A stretch of 64,000 nucleotides of DNA, taken from contig NC_088679.1 in assembly GCF_950023065.1 (NCBI RefSeq), positions 17,050,001-17,114,000 of the forward strand, given 5' to 3'. The position numbers were made by a program, and so were the translations under genes. The notes under the pieces were generated by a model. The model was not told the DNA's origin. It made no database searches and saw only the letters and a program-made list of their open reading frames with translations. The stretch is from Planococcus citri (taxonomy: Eukaryota; Arthropoda; Insecta; Hemiptera; Pseudococcidae). Positions 1-13,500 of this stretch are shown here, piece by piece. Each line of letters opens with the position of its first letter. Within the stretch, counting starts at the first letter, position 1.

Positions 1-486
1 CAAAAGTGGTTGCCATCGCTTCGAGGACCAACTCCGCCTGTAATAAACCGGTTTTCAGATTTTCAGTTCATGATTCTCTAATTATATATTTCGGTCACTT
101 TTTTAAAAAAATCAACAAAGACAGAAAAATCAGTTTTTTTAGCAGCTCAAAATTTTGTTTCGAAGTGAGGGATGCTCTTTCAGTCAGCCAAATTTCAGGT
201 CGATCGTTGAGAACAAGTTGTAAAGGTTTCCTCGTTAACAAAAATTTGAATTAAAATGTTTCTGAAATAGCTACTTACATAATTCTCTACATTCGTAAAA
301 TTCAAATTTCGTCGCAACTAACTAAAAATTGTTATTGATGCAACTGAACAACGAGAAAGAAGTACACAGCACATTTTCACGACCACGTCACAGGTGATGA
401 GCTAACACAAGCAGTGGCAAATTCACTCGAATCGAATACCAGCTGTTAATAGAAAAGTGCATGGATTGAAAGCAATTGTCAAAACT
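1..486. other. Intergenic, no gene seen
   Basis: AT-rich sequence upstream of the first gene. Short open frames occur on both strands, but none shows splice-site or family support. It may hold distal promoter elements of the gene starting at 540. Confidence 0.5.
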
Positions 487-495
487 TATAAATAG
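487..495 (+). promoter_or_regulatory. TATA box of the secreted-protein gene at 540
   Basis: TATAAATAG lies 53 bases before the ATG at 540. An initiator-like GCAGTC follows at 520-525, about 35 bases downstream, which would leave a 5' leader of roughly 18 bases. The spacing is slightly longer than the usual 30-31, so the exact start site is uncertain. Confidence 0.4.
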
Positions 496-539
496 TACCG
501 GTAAAACAGAACTTTCGGAGCAGTCGCGTATTCTTAGAA

Positions 540-1600
540 ATGAGGCATTTTTTCGTGGTTTTGTTCTTAACCTGTGTAATGACGGTAAATCCATTTCATG
601 TTTAAAAAATCAGGTAGGTGACTGGGCAAGTGATAGGCTTATACTTTACGCAATTATCTTTAAAAAAAATACGCGTTCAGTTTTTAAAAAATCGATAAAT
701 CTTTATACACGTCCACATTAAATTGTCACGTTTTCTGCATTGAAAAAATTGATCATTTGCAAAATACACCTGCCCACTTACAATTCCACGAAGTACCTAT
801 ATCGCACTCGAAATTCCATAAAATTAAACAACCATCTATGTATCTTCATTTTACAGGCACCTTCTCCAGTAGATAAGCCTACCACAAATCCAGAACCAGA
901 GAATTGTGCCTCGCTGTGCCAATCGATCCTCCAACAAAAGAAACCATCCCATAAGGAACCCAAAGAATGGGAATTCGCACCGATTAAATGGATAAAAACC
1001 TTCGCGAATTCCATCAGCAAATTTTTCACTGGTAAAAACCGTATATTCCCCAATTTGATCGTCAGAACTGGAGTAAAATCAGTTCCACAGAAACGACGAT
1101 ACTGTTGTTTTAAACCGAAGTCTTATCAATATCCTCCTCGCACACCATACACAAACGCCTACTCAGCATCAAGACCGAGACGTGAATCCAAAGATGGATG
1201 TTGCTTCACATTTTGTTGCACGTATATTCCCGACGATGATGGTAACGGAGGAGAATTAGTAGTTGTCGGGGGAGGCGCGATGAATCATTCTCACGGGGGC
1301 CAACGTACGACTGCTGCAGCAGGGTGCTGTTTTTCTGCCCACATTGATGATTCCAGCACTTCAACTACTACTAATTCAGCAAATCCCGAAGGGACTTTTA
1401 GCACAGGAAATCCATGCTGTTGTCCATGTTCGGCTGAAGATGTAATCAATTGCGCAGGTGCAACGTGCAGCTGTATCGGATCAGCTTGCAGTTGTGTAGG
1501 TCAAGCTCTTGGAACTTGTCTGGAATTCATGTGGAACATGAGTAGTGGATTGATTATATCATGTTTAAAAGGCGCAGCTGATTGTTGTTTAGATCCTTGA
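540..1600 (+). CDS. Candidate secreted Cys-rich protein (two exons)
   Basis: Exons 540-584 and 857-1600, joined at phase 0 (donor ACG|GTAAAT, acceptor TTTTACAG|GCA). Exon 1 encodes only 15 residues, MRHFFVVLFLTCVMT, a good signal-peptide core. Exon 2 continues with APSPVDKPTTNPEPENC and gives a 262-residue precursor. The mature part has a Trp-rich amphipathic stretch (EWEFAPIKWIKTFANSISKF), a basic middle, a Gly-rich loop, and many Cys doublets and triplets (CCF, FCC, CCCPC, CSCIGSACSC), ending DCCLDP. I do not recognise the family. The next gene (3716-4837) has the same architecture and may be a distant paralogue. Secretion is inferred from the leader and Cys content; membrane association through Cys palmitoylation is an alternative. 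The alternative start at 740 would lack any leader and lies in the intron. Confidence 0.7.
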
Positions 1601-3715
1601 CTCAACTATGAAATTCTGGACAGTTATTTTGTGCTCACATATTGAATTTCATGTTTTAGGGTTCTAAAGATTACATAATTATTCACTTATATGTATCATT
1701 AACGAGTTATATGTATAATACCGATATTTTTTATGAGCCAAAAGTTTGGCTGACAAAAATCAACGAAGGAAGAAAGGTTCAGAAACACATCTGACATCAC
1801 GAATACCAACATTTTTTCAATCAACGATATATAAATACTCGTATTAAGGTTAAATGGTTATTGTTGTACTTACGATTAATTCTGAATCGGGTTCACCAAA
1901 TCGACGTAATTCTGAAGTGTTCTCTCTCCTGAGAAGTTTTTTCACACGTTCCAACAGTTATGACTCAGATTATCCTGAAATAATACAGAAAATTAGATAC
2001 TATTGAGGAAAAAAGTCATCATATCGTAGATAAATATTCGTGATTTAACGAAGGGGAAGTTCGGGGTAATGTCAATAAAATTGCCCTCAAAATATGTACC
2101 TTTGAGCACACTTCAAGCCCAGAGATATTTTTTTTCTTCCATAGGGCTCTTGGGGTATAACTTTAAAAAAAATTCTCCCCAAGTGGTGCCAAGTTTTTAA
2201 TCATTATTGTAAAAAAAACTGAAAAAATTGATGAATTTTTGGTTCTTTTTCTCGATTTTTTAAAATTAATAATGGCCAAAAAATTGGCACCACTGCGCTT
2301 CAAAATATTTCACCAGTTTCAAAAATGATATCTTTCAATATTATTTTGGCTCAATTAATGAGAAAAGTTTCAGGAAAAAAATATCCAAAATTGCAAAAAC
2401 AAAAAAATACTGAACTGAAATTGGAACTGATCAGAAACGAATACCTACTCATAAATTTTTTAAATTTGTTCAATGTTCATTCAAAATATAAATAACTCAA
2501 TAAAACATTATTCTTCACTAAAACAGTGATTTTTTTTTTTTTTAAATAAAGTTACCTCCAAAACTGGTATCTATTAATTTGAACAAAACCTAGCAAAATC
2601 GAAAAAGCATGTCTTAAAATTACTTCTGTAAGTAATCAAAAATTTCAAGAAATAAGTTCATTTCGGGATTTCTTTCGAATTTTTGAAAATGTAAAAAGCT
2701 CTGTCAAGAGAATGCCCAATAAGCACCGATCAAAGTTATAGGTCCTAATGTTCATTTTTGACCCTTCCAAAACGATTAAAATTTATGGGAAAATTTGAGA
2801 AATTGAGATTTTTTCGAATTGAGTTGTGAATAAGTAGACGAAACAGACGATATTTTGCAGGAAAAATCGTTCGTTATATTGCTTTTGTTGAAAATTTCAC
2901 TCTTTTACAAAACTCCTAGACTTTCACATGATTTATTTTTCACATTTTTACCGCATGAAAATACCCCCCCCCCTCCACAAAAAACCCTTGAAACTGCTAG
3001 GACAATTTTTTTAATTTGTAGACAAGCAGGTAGGTACATTTCAGTTTTTTCATTTTTCTGATTCAATTTTTATTTTTTATTTTTTTTTCATTTTATGGGC
3101 TTTTTGAAAAAATTTCAAATGTATTTCGAGTAAAATTCATGACTTTTCATGACTTTTATGACCGTTAAATATCCTGGTCAAAAATCTGAAAAGGGAGGAT
3201 AATTAACTATGTTTCGTTCAAATTGGAGAGCGCCAGTTCAAAAAATTCCCTAGTAAGATATTTTGAGCAGAAGTTGATCTGAAATTTTCTACCTGTAGAG
3301 TGTGATTTTTCGTTTAGAACGCGATTGTATGTACTATTTCGAGCACCTGGTTCGAACAAAAACGATGAGAAAAAATAGAAACCCGATGTTAAAAACAGAT
3401 GTTTCATTTTTAGCACGTTTTTTTTTTCCGAGAACGAATGTTTCATTCGACACAATGATACGTTTATTTGCGTACCTTGTCGACTAATTTCAACTAATTT
3501 TTAATCATGAATAATCATCGAAATGTGGCGAATATGGAGGCATATTTCGAACAGGCTTACCTTCTTCTGCGAACACAAAATCTATTTAAAGCTATGTACT
3601 TTTTAATCATAAATAATTTTTTCAATGTAGCAAAAGTGCAAGCATACTCACAACTCGCAAGATTCAAGATTGACGAGGAGGTATCAGAGTAAAGCAACAT
3701 AATTATAGTGGCAAA
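1601..3715. other. Intergenic, AT-rich, no gene seen
   Basis: Homopolymer-rich sequence with several T runs and a C run near 2966. No clear polyadenylation signal was spotted just after the upstream gene. A 61-codon open frame at 3507-3692 has no supporting features. Degenerate dispersed-repeat text is present around 2040-3180. Confidence 0.5.
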
Positions 3716-4837
3716 ATGTTCTACACTAGACGAATTCTGTTGTTATTGTTGCTGCTCCCGAATAATCAGGTAAGCACTGGTACGTACTACTAATGAAAGA
3801 CAAAGCATGGCCAAAATTTACCGCAGATTTGATTACTTCGGAAAAAATAAAATTCGACATCTAATTCAAATCCAACATTTTTTGCAAAAAAAGTTCTAAA
3901 AAATTTCAAATGTGAAAATGTATAAGGTATGTACTCGTATGTACCTATTCTACAATTTTTACCTCAACATGACTTTTAAAAATAATAGATACACTTTGGA
4001 CCCACTTATTCAAAAAACATCCTAACAAATTGAAAAAATTTCAAAAACGTTGATCTTACTTCTCAGTGGATATGGATGGATATTGTGATCAATTATTATA
4101 AAAACCTTTTTTCATTGATTATCAATGTCAATTTTTGGGATATAAAATTTTCCATGTAGTCTTTTGCAGTCCCTTCGCAACTTTTAATCGAATTCTCCTC
4201 CAATTTTCCTAATCAAACACACACACAATTAACCAAGTTGATAAACCCATTGAAATTATTTTATCGCCCGCAGGCATTTCCCACGCAAAACGAAGACCTC
4301 GCAAATACTCGTGACAATATTTCAAAAAAACCAGAAGACACCAATTTGAACAAAAAATCTAGTTGGATGCCCAATATTTTGAAAGCACCTTGGGAATGGG
4401 TTACTGGAAAAATATCGCAAGTTTTCGGCAGTTCCGAAGAAGAAGAAAAAGAAATGGTGAGCTGTTATCTTCCAGCAGATCGTTTACGAGAATTACGTGC
4501 TGAACGTGACACTGGAACTCAAGTAAGAGAAGTCTCAGAGGATCAGAAAAATAATCAACCGAAGAAGAGAGGCAGAGCTGCGCAATTCTTTGTCAATTCA
4601 GGTAAAAATATATTTCTTGGAGCCGCTTTCACCGGATGGGGTTGTTATCAAGTTAGCAAATACACGTGTGCATCGTTTGGAGGTTTGGCATTGGCCTTAG
4701 TCGGTCTGGGAGTGATGACCTGTTCAAATATAGCGGACTTATTCGAATCTGATTCGCCACCCAAAGAAAAACCTAAAAAATCCAAAAAGAAAGAACAACA
4801 AGAGTTGAAGAAATCAAAATCCCGAGGTGAAAATTGA
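3716..4837 (+). CDS. Candidate secreted protein with hydrophobic Gly-rich segment and Lys-rich tail (two exons)
   Basis: Exons 3716-3769 and 4274-4837, joined at phase 0 (donor CAG|GTAAGC, acceptor CCCGCAG|GCA), give 205 residues. Exon 1 is a signal peptide, MFYTRRILLLLLLLPNNQ, and exon 2 starts AFPTQNED. Mature features in order: an Asn/Lys-rich start; a Trp-containing amphipathic stretch (WMPNILKAPWEWVTGKISQV); an acidic patch SSEEEEKE; a hydrophobic Gly/Ala segment with three Cys near residues 135-175 (from FLGAAFTGWGCY to GVMTCSNIADLF), which could be a membrane span or buried helix; and a strongly basic tail (KEKPKKSKKKEQQ). AATAAA follows at 4888-4893. The architecture matches the gene at 540-1600. 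Function unknown; a secreted or salivary role is speculation. Confidence 0.7.
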
Positions 4838-7326
4838 CAGTCATCGCAAGCATTGTTTTTAAAATCTACAAAATTGAGGTTTTTTTAAATAAATCGATAT
4901 GCAAGGAGAGATTATAAATTTTAAGACGTATCCAATATTTTAAAAATTGAATTTCAAAGTTGCAATTTATTGTTCTCAAACGCTTTCAAAATATGTTTTA
5001 CGACGTAAGTAACCTACAAGAAAAAAATTATCATTATTGTTACGAGTATTTTTTTATTCCAACCACTACGAACATCAACTAATTTAATTTGATAGATTTT
5101 GGGAGACCGGAGTCTGAATTAAAACTTGTTTTTTTTTTTTTTATCGGACTCCAAAAGGACTCTCTAATCCAACTCTAAAACAAGACTTTTTCCAAAACCA
5201 ATACACCTTCCTAGCCATCTTCTTCTTTAAGATCATCCATTCCACTTTCCATATGATCTCAATCAACACCTCCATACGTGGTATAATCATACTCTCATTT
5301 TTCTCAAAACCACTGAAATAAAACCACCTTCACACTTCAAATGCGCACGCGAGCGAACTGCTGGAAGATCACCTACATCGAATTTTTCCTCTTCTCAAGC
5401 GGCGAGAATCTGTTTGATAATTTGTATAATAAAAAGCGACTAATTAAAAGACGCGAGCGTCGGCTAATTTTCATTATACGATGGCCTTGACACTTATACA
5501 TGATAAAAGCGGTAGGTAAAGAATCGCATCGCACAGCGTAAAACGACGATTTAATGATTTATATCACAGTTACGCGCCAACGCCTTTGGAATAAAATTAA
5601 TAAAACGAGGTAGAGAGGTACATAAACTCAAACTCGCCAGTAACTGGGCATCGAGCTCGTGTACACAGAAGGTATCTGTAGTGTAAATTCATAACAATGG
5701 TGCATTTCCCCTCCCCCCTCCAATCATCTCGCATAATTGGCATCATTATCTAAAGCAAAGATGCTGTAGTAATAATTGTCTCACCGAGATCGTTTAATTA
5801 ATTCCTTTCTCTTCATTATCTAATATATGGAAAGAGCACTCTTCCATACGAAAAACAAACACATCGATTACAGGAAAATTTATCAATATTTTGTATGATG
5901 GTATTCAATTTTAAGAAGAAAGAGAGGGGAGAAAAAAAAATCTGCAAAATAATGAATCAACTCTCCTAGATTAATTAGCCACCTAAGTACATTATATGTT
6001 ATGCTGTCTGGTGTTTAAAATGTCACGAACTGCTCGCGACTCGCTCAATTTCACAGAATCAAATCACCATGCTGTCTGCGGTATCCTTGTACTCCTATAA
6101 TATTTTTCATTCAAGGTGCTAAACGTTCCATGTCAGCGAACAGATGCTTTTGAATGGCGTAAAATTTCTCATCGAAAAATCTAAAAATAGACGAGTATTT
6201 TCACTCGACCTGTACCTACTCAACTTTATGAGGGCGATCAAAGGACATTTTTGTTTTAATTACGATAATAATAAATGGCATAAAATTGGATGACCTTTTT
6301 ATCTACCTATTCTTATTTTATAGAGCAATGAATTTTTTTCTTCTAAAGCTCCAAAGCAGATTTAAAGAGGCAATTAATGCAGGCATGCAAACACACTAAG
6401 TAGAATGTTTGATTAATAGAGAAGAAAAATAAAAGTTGGACAAAAATTGAAACAATTGCAGTAGGCAGGTACACATCACCTTTTTTTTGAAAAATTAAAA
6501 ATCTGATACGAATGTAATGGGAGTTTCACGTTCACTCTCTAGAAAAAGAAAGAATCACTAAAACTTCATGACTGGAAGCTCCTATAGAAACAACAATTTC
6601 AACTCAATTGGAAATCCTTCTCAAGCTCACTCTGAAATTTACGCGAATAATTTGCAGATTAAAAACCAGTCTTGAAGTAGAAGCGAGTACGTAATTTGGG
6701 ATATAACGATTAAACGTTTTTCCTGTTTTACACCAAAAAACCCAAACATTAAAATTTGATACGCATGTGACTACGCGAAAATTTTCAATTTTCCCCTACA
6801 CTTCTTGTAATTCAGAAAATGTAAAAAGTGGGGAAGAGGAAGGGAGGGGAAATAATCAAAATCAACAGAAGGAGCTTTCATTCAAAAATTACTAGATGGA
6901 TTTTTTATCTATTAGAATCAGGAAGGAGGAGGGTTGGTATCATCTTCAATGACTTTGAATGAAATTACAGCGACCTCAAAATTCCATCTTTTATTTATTC
7001 AAAACACAAGAACATATCCACGTTTCGAAAAATGTTCTTCTAATACTTCCTCATTAAATTTTGATTAAAAATTACAATTTAGAAATTCGGAAAAAAACAT
7101 AACATTCGAACAAAAATGGGGTTTTCTGACATTTTTGAAAAAAAAGAACTCATTTCATTTCATTTCACTTCACTTCCTATCGAAATGTTTTTTGAGTATT
7201 CCCATTCTCAATCATTAAAAAAGTATAGTCACGTCTACAAGTACAGACAGCATCAGCATCAGCATCAGCCCACTAGCCCAGTTTTCAATTAAGTACATAA
7301 AAAAAGAAGAAAATTATTGAAAAATT
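4838..7326. other. Intergenic, with a less AT-rich patch at about 5336-5640
   Basis: No gene was found. The patch 5336-5640 is richer in GC and CpG (GCGCACGCGAGCG, GACGCGAGCGTCGG) than its surroundings and is not repetitive by eye, so it could be a regulatory or conserved non-coding block. A short (CATCAG)n run sits at about 7249-7269. The rest is AT-rich with poly-A and poly-T runs. Confidence 0.45.
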
Positions 7327-8048
7327 GAGGCCACTAGAATCAAAAGTGTACTTCTCCACTTTTTTTCGAAAATGAGTTAAGTATGGTTTGGTATACTACA
7401 ACATGTGCCGCATCCAATGAAAATGTCAAAATTTGAATTTTGTGCCAGGAAGTATGGTAAAACAGCGTGTAAAGTTAGGTGTTGGAATCAAAACTGCACT
7501 TTTTTAATGGAGAAGTGCAGTTTTGAAACCAACCTGGCGGAAATTGAATGAAGGACTAGTGTTATGCCTTGAAATTAGGCTTGAAATTGAATAAATTCAT
7601 CAAGTGAGGACCCTATCCGCAAAAAACACCTTTCATTTTTATAATTGAAAATTAATTTTTTTTACTTTGAAAAAAAAAGGAAAATTATTTCAATTTCCAA
7701 ATGAATGGTCTAAAAATGCAGTATTATTTCAATTTCTTAAACTTTACAAGATTTCCTGAACGTTTAGCACTGTATTGCTAAAAAAATTTTGATGAAATGC
7801 GCTACAAAGATATATTAAGTGTAAGGTTGGAGACAAAACTGCACTTCTCCAAACTTGAAGCGGCTCAGGAACTCTTATGGCAACGTGTAGGGTAAAACAA
7901 ACATGCGGGTCACTATCGGCATGTTGGTACGAAAATATTAGACGTATTACCTCAGTATTTTATGTTACGATGAATGTTAGGGAGGTTTTTTGCGTTTTTC
8001 TCAAAAAGTTCAAAAATGGAGAAGTACACTTTTGATTCTAGTGGCCTC
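7327..8048. mobile_element. Non-autonomous terminal-inverted-repeat element (family with 39805-40740)
   Basis: The left end, beginning GAGGCCACTAGAATCAAAAG, and the right end, finishing CTTTTGATTCTAGTGGCCTC, are near-perfect inverted repeats of about 32 bases. Inside, an inverted pair around 7482-7540 (TTGGAATCAAAACTGCACTT and its complement) and another copy near 7828 repeat a related motif. No coding capacity is seen. The element at 39805-40740 has the same GAGG...CCTC ends and the same TTGGAATCAAAACT core. No clear target duplication was found. Confidence 0.7.
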
Positions 8049-10503
8049 ATATTATTAAACAACTGATTTTTACAATTTTGAATTTCATCATTCATCAGAA
8101 CAAGATTGAAAAAATTACATCTTTTTTCAAGGCAGTCATCTCATTGTGTAGAAATCTTGAATCCCAAAAAAATCGCCACCGGCCAAAATCTCAGGTGCAG
8201 ACTTTCATTTTCAGATTTTTGGAGATTTTTCGTGGATCCAAAAATGTTATCCAATTTTTTCACTTTGTTGCAATTTTGAGCACATAAAAAGTTTCTTAAG
8301 GGGGAGAAAGGGGAGGAGATTCACCAAAACCTTTATCGCCTTGAACTTCAGCTAGTTTGAGATGAGAATACAAATCTAGGTAATACTTTCCCTGCATATT
8401 TATTGTCCACTTGATTTTCAAGTAAAATATCTCTACTTTGTGTTGAATATGTAAAAAAAAAAATCAATGAGCTAGTGCAGGTGTTGGATTTTATTTGGGA
8501 TTTTTTTTTTTTAAGTTGTCCGAGGCTTCAGAATGCTCTTTACTAACATCACTAATCGATTTGGAATTTCTAAAATAGGTTTAAGACCTTTCAGATTTTC
8601 GCCTCAATTTATTTAAATTATTTTTTTTTTCAATGGAAAATTGACCAAAATACCTCGCAATAGGAAAAAACTGAAAAATGGATTAAACCGAAATTCTCGA
8701 AAGTTTGACAAAAATTTATAAATCATTCAACTCAGCACCTAAAAAGTTCACTATGTGACGTATTTTCGATTATTTTTAGGCTTTTTCGTTACTTATTTTT
8801 TTTTCCTTCAAAATTTCCATTCATGCAACGTCTAGAATCAAGTTCTCTTGAAAAACTAATTTTTCAAAGAAAAGCTTTTTTTCGAGGGAGATTTTCTGAT
8901 CCACAATTTTGTTCCTTTTCATTCGTAATTTTCAAAAATACCTGGATTTTTGATATAAATGACAATTTTTTGAAAATTTTCAACTTTCCATTGGAATATT
9001 TAAAGGAGACCCCAAGGATCTTGCAAAAACAATCAACAGACACAAAATTGCCAAGCATAAAATTATCTTGAAGTGGTTACTTTTTTTTATATGATTCGTT
9101 TTCGAGACAAACCAACAAATCATGTTGAAAAATTCAAACTGAATAGGTCCCTGAATGAAAAATTGAAAAAAAAACAATTTTCCAACACAAAAAATCCATT
9201 TTAGAAAAAAACGAAGTGTCCTTCCAAAAAAAAAAGGCAAAGAAAAATACGATTGTAGAGCACGAATTTTTCACTTGTAGAGACTGAAGAGTTTTATTTA
9301 TTGAGCACTTGACTTTTTATGAAATTGAGGATACATAGAACAATTTTTACCTCGTACATTTGAAAATTATGTACACCAAAATTTGAGCATTTGGGAAGAA
9401 GATTCCCTCTCTGGTTTCCCACGCCGCCGTAAAAGGTCACAAATTGCCAAGAATTTCAAAATAAGGGCACGAGCGACACAAAATCATCAACCTGACAACA
9501 TTTTGTCAAGGACGTGATAACCAACTCACATTGTTCAGATCTTTGTTTTCCTGGCCATAAATCTTTCTTTTACTATTCATTAATCAATCAATCAATTAAT
9601 AAATCAATCAATCAACATGGTTCTTTAATATACGAGTATGATTTATTCTCACATGAATTCGAGCAAACCAAAAATCCAAAACAGAAAATGAAAATTTTCA
9701 TCTCATATAAATAATATCAATCTGTGAAATTGGTATTTTCCTCCCTACATTAGTCGTCAAATTTTCAGTCGAAGCTCCTCCCCCCCCCCCTTATCCCTAA
9801 AAATGGAGCCAAATTATATATATTTGCCAGGGGCCCACATTGGCTCTCGACAGCCCTGTCCCTCTCTAACTTCAATCAATTCCTTTTATAATTCAAGTCA
9901 TATTACCCACGAACACAAAAGCAATCTAAATTCTCATCAAAACGATAACTTTTCACACAATCGAATCCCAAAAATATTCCAATTACGTAACGACGGTCCG
10001 GTGACGATTGATACAAATAAATTAGACAGCACGCGACCATCATCAACTCGATACCTCATTAACCAATTACGTGAACATGGGTTTGATTCATTAACGATGC
10101 TATAATAAACAACAACTCGAAAACACGAGTACATCCGATAGTAATTATTTTCCCACATTATTGCCTACATTCTTCGCCTAGGTACACTATTATAGGATAT
10201 ACTCGTAGTAGCTTCAGGTACCTACACCAAACAATACCTCTATACAAACATCTGATTCGATGTTATACTTTCTTTAATTTGTACACAGAGATAATAATAA
10301 CCTTGTAAGTTGTAATACTACATACTAAACTTGTTGCTTTATTCCTAACAGATAATGTCTTTCGGTGGCCATTTCGTACCCCACTCCATACACACGATAA
10401 TACCTACCAAGTATACCGAGCATACGTTACGAGTACGAAGAATTTTTAATTAGAAAACCACGAGTTTCGCACACAATTAATATTTTCATCCGACAAATGC
10501 AAC
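8049..10503. other. Intergenic; tetranucleotide microsatellite
   Basis: No supported gene. A TCAA microsatellite (9580-9616) and a C run (about 9780-9790) are present. A 100-codon open frame at 9803-10105 preceded by an acceptor-like ATTTTCAG was considered and left out. The last 300 bases are the presumed promoter and leader of the chemosensory gene; no convincing TATA box was seen there. Confidence 0.45.
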
Positions 10504-13500
10504 ATGCCGGCCGCGTTGTGGTTTTTGTGCTTTTGTTTACTCAATTTGTGTTTGGGCGCCGATTTGCCAAATGCCCAGCCTACCTATATTACCAGATATG
10601 ATTATTTGGATATCGATAAAATACTGACCAACGATCGCATCCTCAAGAGATTGATGGATTGTATTATGGATCGAGGACCGTGCACGAGGGAAGGAAAAGA
10701 ACTAAAACGTAAGAGTTATAATCTTGTACTCATATCATTAATATTTTTCATTTCGCATCTTTTATGGTTAATCGCGCGTAATCTATTTTCATCACGGTGT
10801 TCGCATAAATAATGCTGTACTTATACCTATCAACGTATAGGATAAAGTAGCAATTATTCAGGTATTTAGAAGATACCAACAGCGTAATCACCGGGTCGAA
10901 TTATCTACACACTTCATTGATTCGTCATTATTTTGCACGCGGAATTAAATAATTATACACGTTTGGTAAACAAACCATCGGGTTTGGAGGAAATTGGATA
11001 ATTTTTCGCCAAATTGGCCAAATATCTAACCCTCTCCTCTTCCCCGTCCATGCTCGAGAAGATTATCTGATGTGTTTTTTATACCTGTAATCTTATATAA
11101 CTAATTAATGGAAAAGTACACAAGAGTTCATTGAAGATTTTTCAAATATTTATGAACTTGACCGTCTCGATAAATTTTATTTTTTTCAACTCTTTTCTCG
11201 TTCAAAGAGTATCATTATATTTATGTGTAGAGTGGACATGTGGTCGATCTGAAAAATTGAAGAAAGTTTATGAGCCCCCCCCTCTCCTTCCCGAAAAAAG
11301 AGCATAATTATTTATGGGTAGAGTGGACATGTGGTCGATCTGAAAAATTGAAGAAAGTTTATGACACCCCCCCCCCCCCCCTCCTTCCCGGAAAAACATT
11401 TTAAAATTAGTTTTTGATCAAAGGAATACATAGACAATTAGACAATCGTTTTAAAACTAGGACAGCTTTCAACACACGATTCTTTGCCAAACATTGGACA
11501 TGAAATCTTAAAAGGCTACAACTTATTGTGATTTCCTGAAGAAAAAAATCATCAATCAATATGGCTTAGAAAAGATATTGAATCCTGAACACATCAAGTT
11601 ATGTTGACTTTTTTTTCATTTATTATTGTTTGATTGCTCGTTATTGGTATTCATAATTTCAGTTGAGTAGGGTTGGTATAAATAGATTTTTTCCACAAAA
11701 AAGTAATTTTAGTAGCCAAAAAAGCTCGCAAAAGTAACCGAAAAGTAATCAAAAAAGTGACAAAATGAGAGCAAAACATTTAATGCAGAAAAAAAATTAC
11801 CAAAAAAAAACCAGAACATTTCGAATTGAAAAATTCTGGTTTCTAATTTTAAAAATCTAAGCTACTTATTTTGAAACTTTTCGATGAAAAGTCGAGACTT
11901 TTTGGCCAATTTTAGTAACAAAGTAAAATTTTTGCAATTTCCAGCAAAATAAAACGAGACTGACAACTTCTAACAAAATGCATAATCTTCTGGAATTTTG
12001 AGTAATTTTTGAAAAAAAAAAACAATTTGAAGGCAAAAAGTTGACAATTTTAGCAAGTCAACCATTTTTGGAATAGAAATAATTACACTTTTTTTCGCTG
12101 ATTTTTGTTTTTTTTTTCGTAATTGTTGGAAATTTGACGTAAAACAGCGAATCTTCAGAATTTTTGAACATAAGAAGGCTTCTTTTTAGGCAATTTTTGG
12201 AAAAAAGCAAAACTTTTCAGAATATTTTGCAAAAAAAAAAACAAGAATTTTTGAGGCAATTATCAGGGTTGTGCCGTAGAATACACCATGTAGAATACAT
12301 GGACATTCTACGCGTAGAATAGCACATGTAGAATAGCCTGGAAAGCATGTAAAATGCGTAGAATGAGTAGAATGCGTAGAATATGCGTAAAATGAATGTA
12401 CAGACGATTTTTTTTTTTTGAAAAACTTTTATTTTTTCATTTTTTTCCATCATTTAATTTATTATCAAGTTACATAATCAAGAAGAAGAAATTCCAAATT
12501 CACATTTCACATTTCATTTGCAGAACAGAAAAGTTGAACTTTCATTTTTCAAGACGCATTTTCGCTAAATAAACAATTTTTTGGCTTTCAGATAGGTGAT
12601 TTTACTGCATTCTACGCATTCTACATCGTATTTTACACATTCTACACATTCTACGCATTTTACGCATTCTACATCAAATTTTACGTATTCTACACCAAAA
12701 TGTAGAATAGGCTATTCTACGCGTAGATACCCAACCCTGGCAATTATTGGCAAAAAAATGTGATTTTTCGCAATATTTGTTGAAAGAGGGAGACTGTTTT
12801 TGGTTTTAAAAAAATGAGACATTTCTTCATTTTTTTAGGGGGGAAAATGGAACTTTTGAGTAGAAATTTTTAGAAAAAACATCAACATTTTCAATTTTTT
12901 GGCAAAAAGGTGACAATTTTCAGCTTGAAACGAGGCTATATTTTGAGATTTTAATAGAAGGTGGGTTTCTTCCTATTTTTTCCAGAAAAGACGTCGGCAA
13001 TTTTGGCAAAACGTACGGTTAGGATTGTTTTCCTTCAACTTATTTCAAAAAATGTTTCATTTTGCTCTCAAATTTAATCAAAGCATCCAAATTTGAATTC
13101 AAGTTCCGAAAAAATGAAATTTTCATAAACATAAGAGGAAAATTTCCAAGAATTCAAGTCTTTAAAAATTGTATCAAATGTTCGTACTTTGAAATCCCTT
13201 ATTTTGCTTTTTTTCTACCATCTGATCGACCCAAAATTTGACTCACCCAAAGAGCGATGGGTCATCTCCCTCCCCTCCGTTTAAATGTGTGCTAAAATGG
13301 ATTCTTCCATCTCCCAGATCGATTGTGATCAATTTCTGAGTTCATCTGGAGTTTCCAGCAGAAGCTGAATTATTTTTATAGCATGCCAGGATCAGTTCAG
13401 AACACATACTCAATCAACTTAGCTTCCACTAAAGGTTTCAGATCGGACTGAAAATGGTCAAAACCGATTTAAGGCAATTAACTCAGGGAAGTAAGGAAAG

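Noticed and set aside
9803..10105. 100-codon plus-strand open frame preceded by an acceptor-like site
   Set aside because: No recognisable domain, no partner exon in phase, and AATAAA overlaps its stop; it cannot be distinguished from chance.
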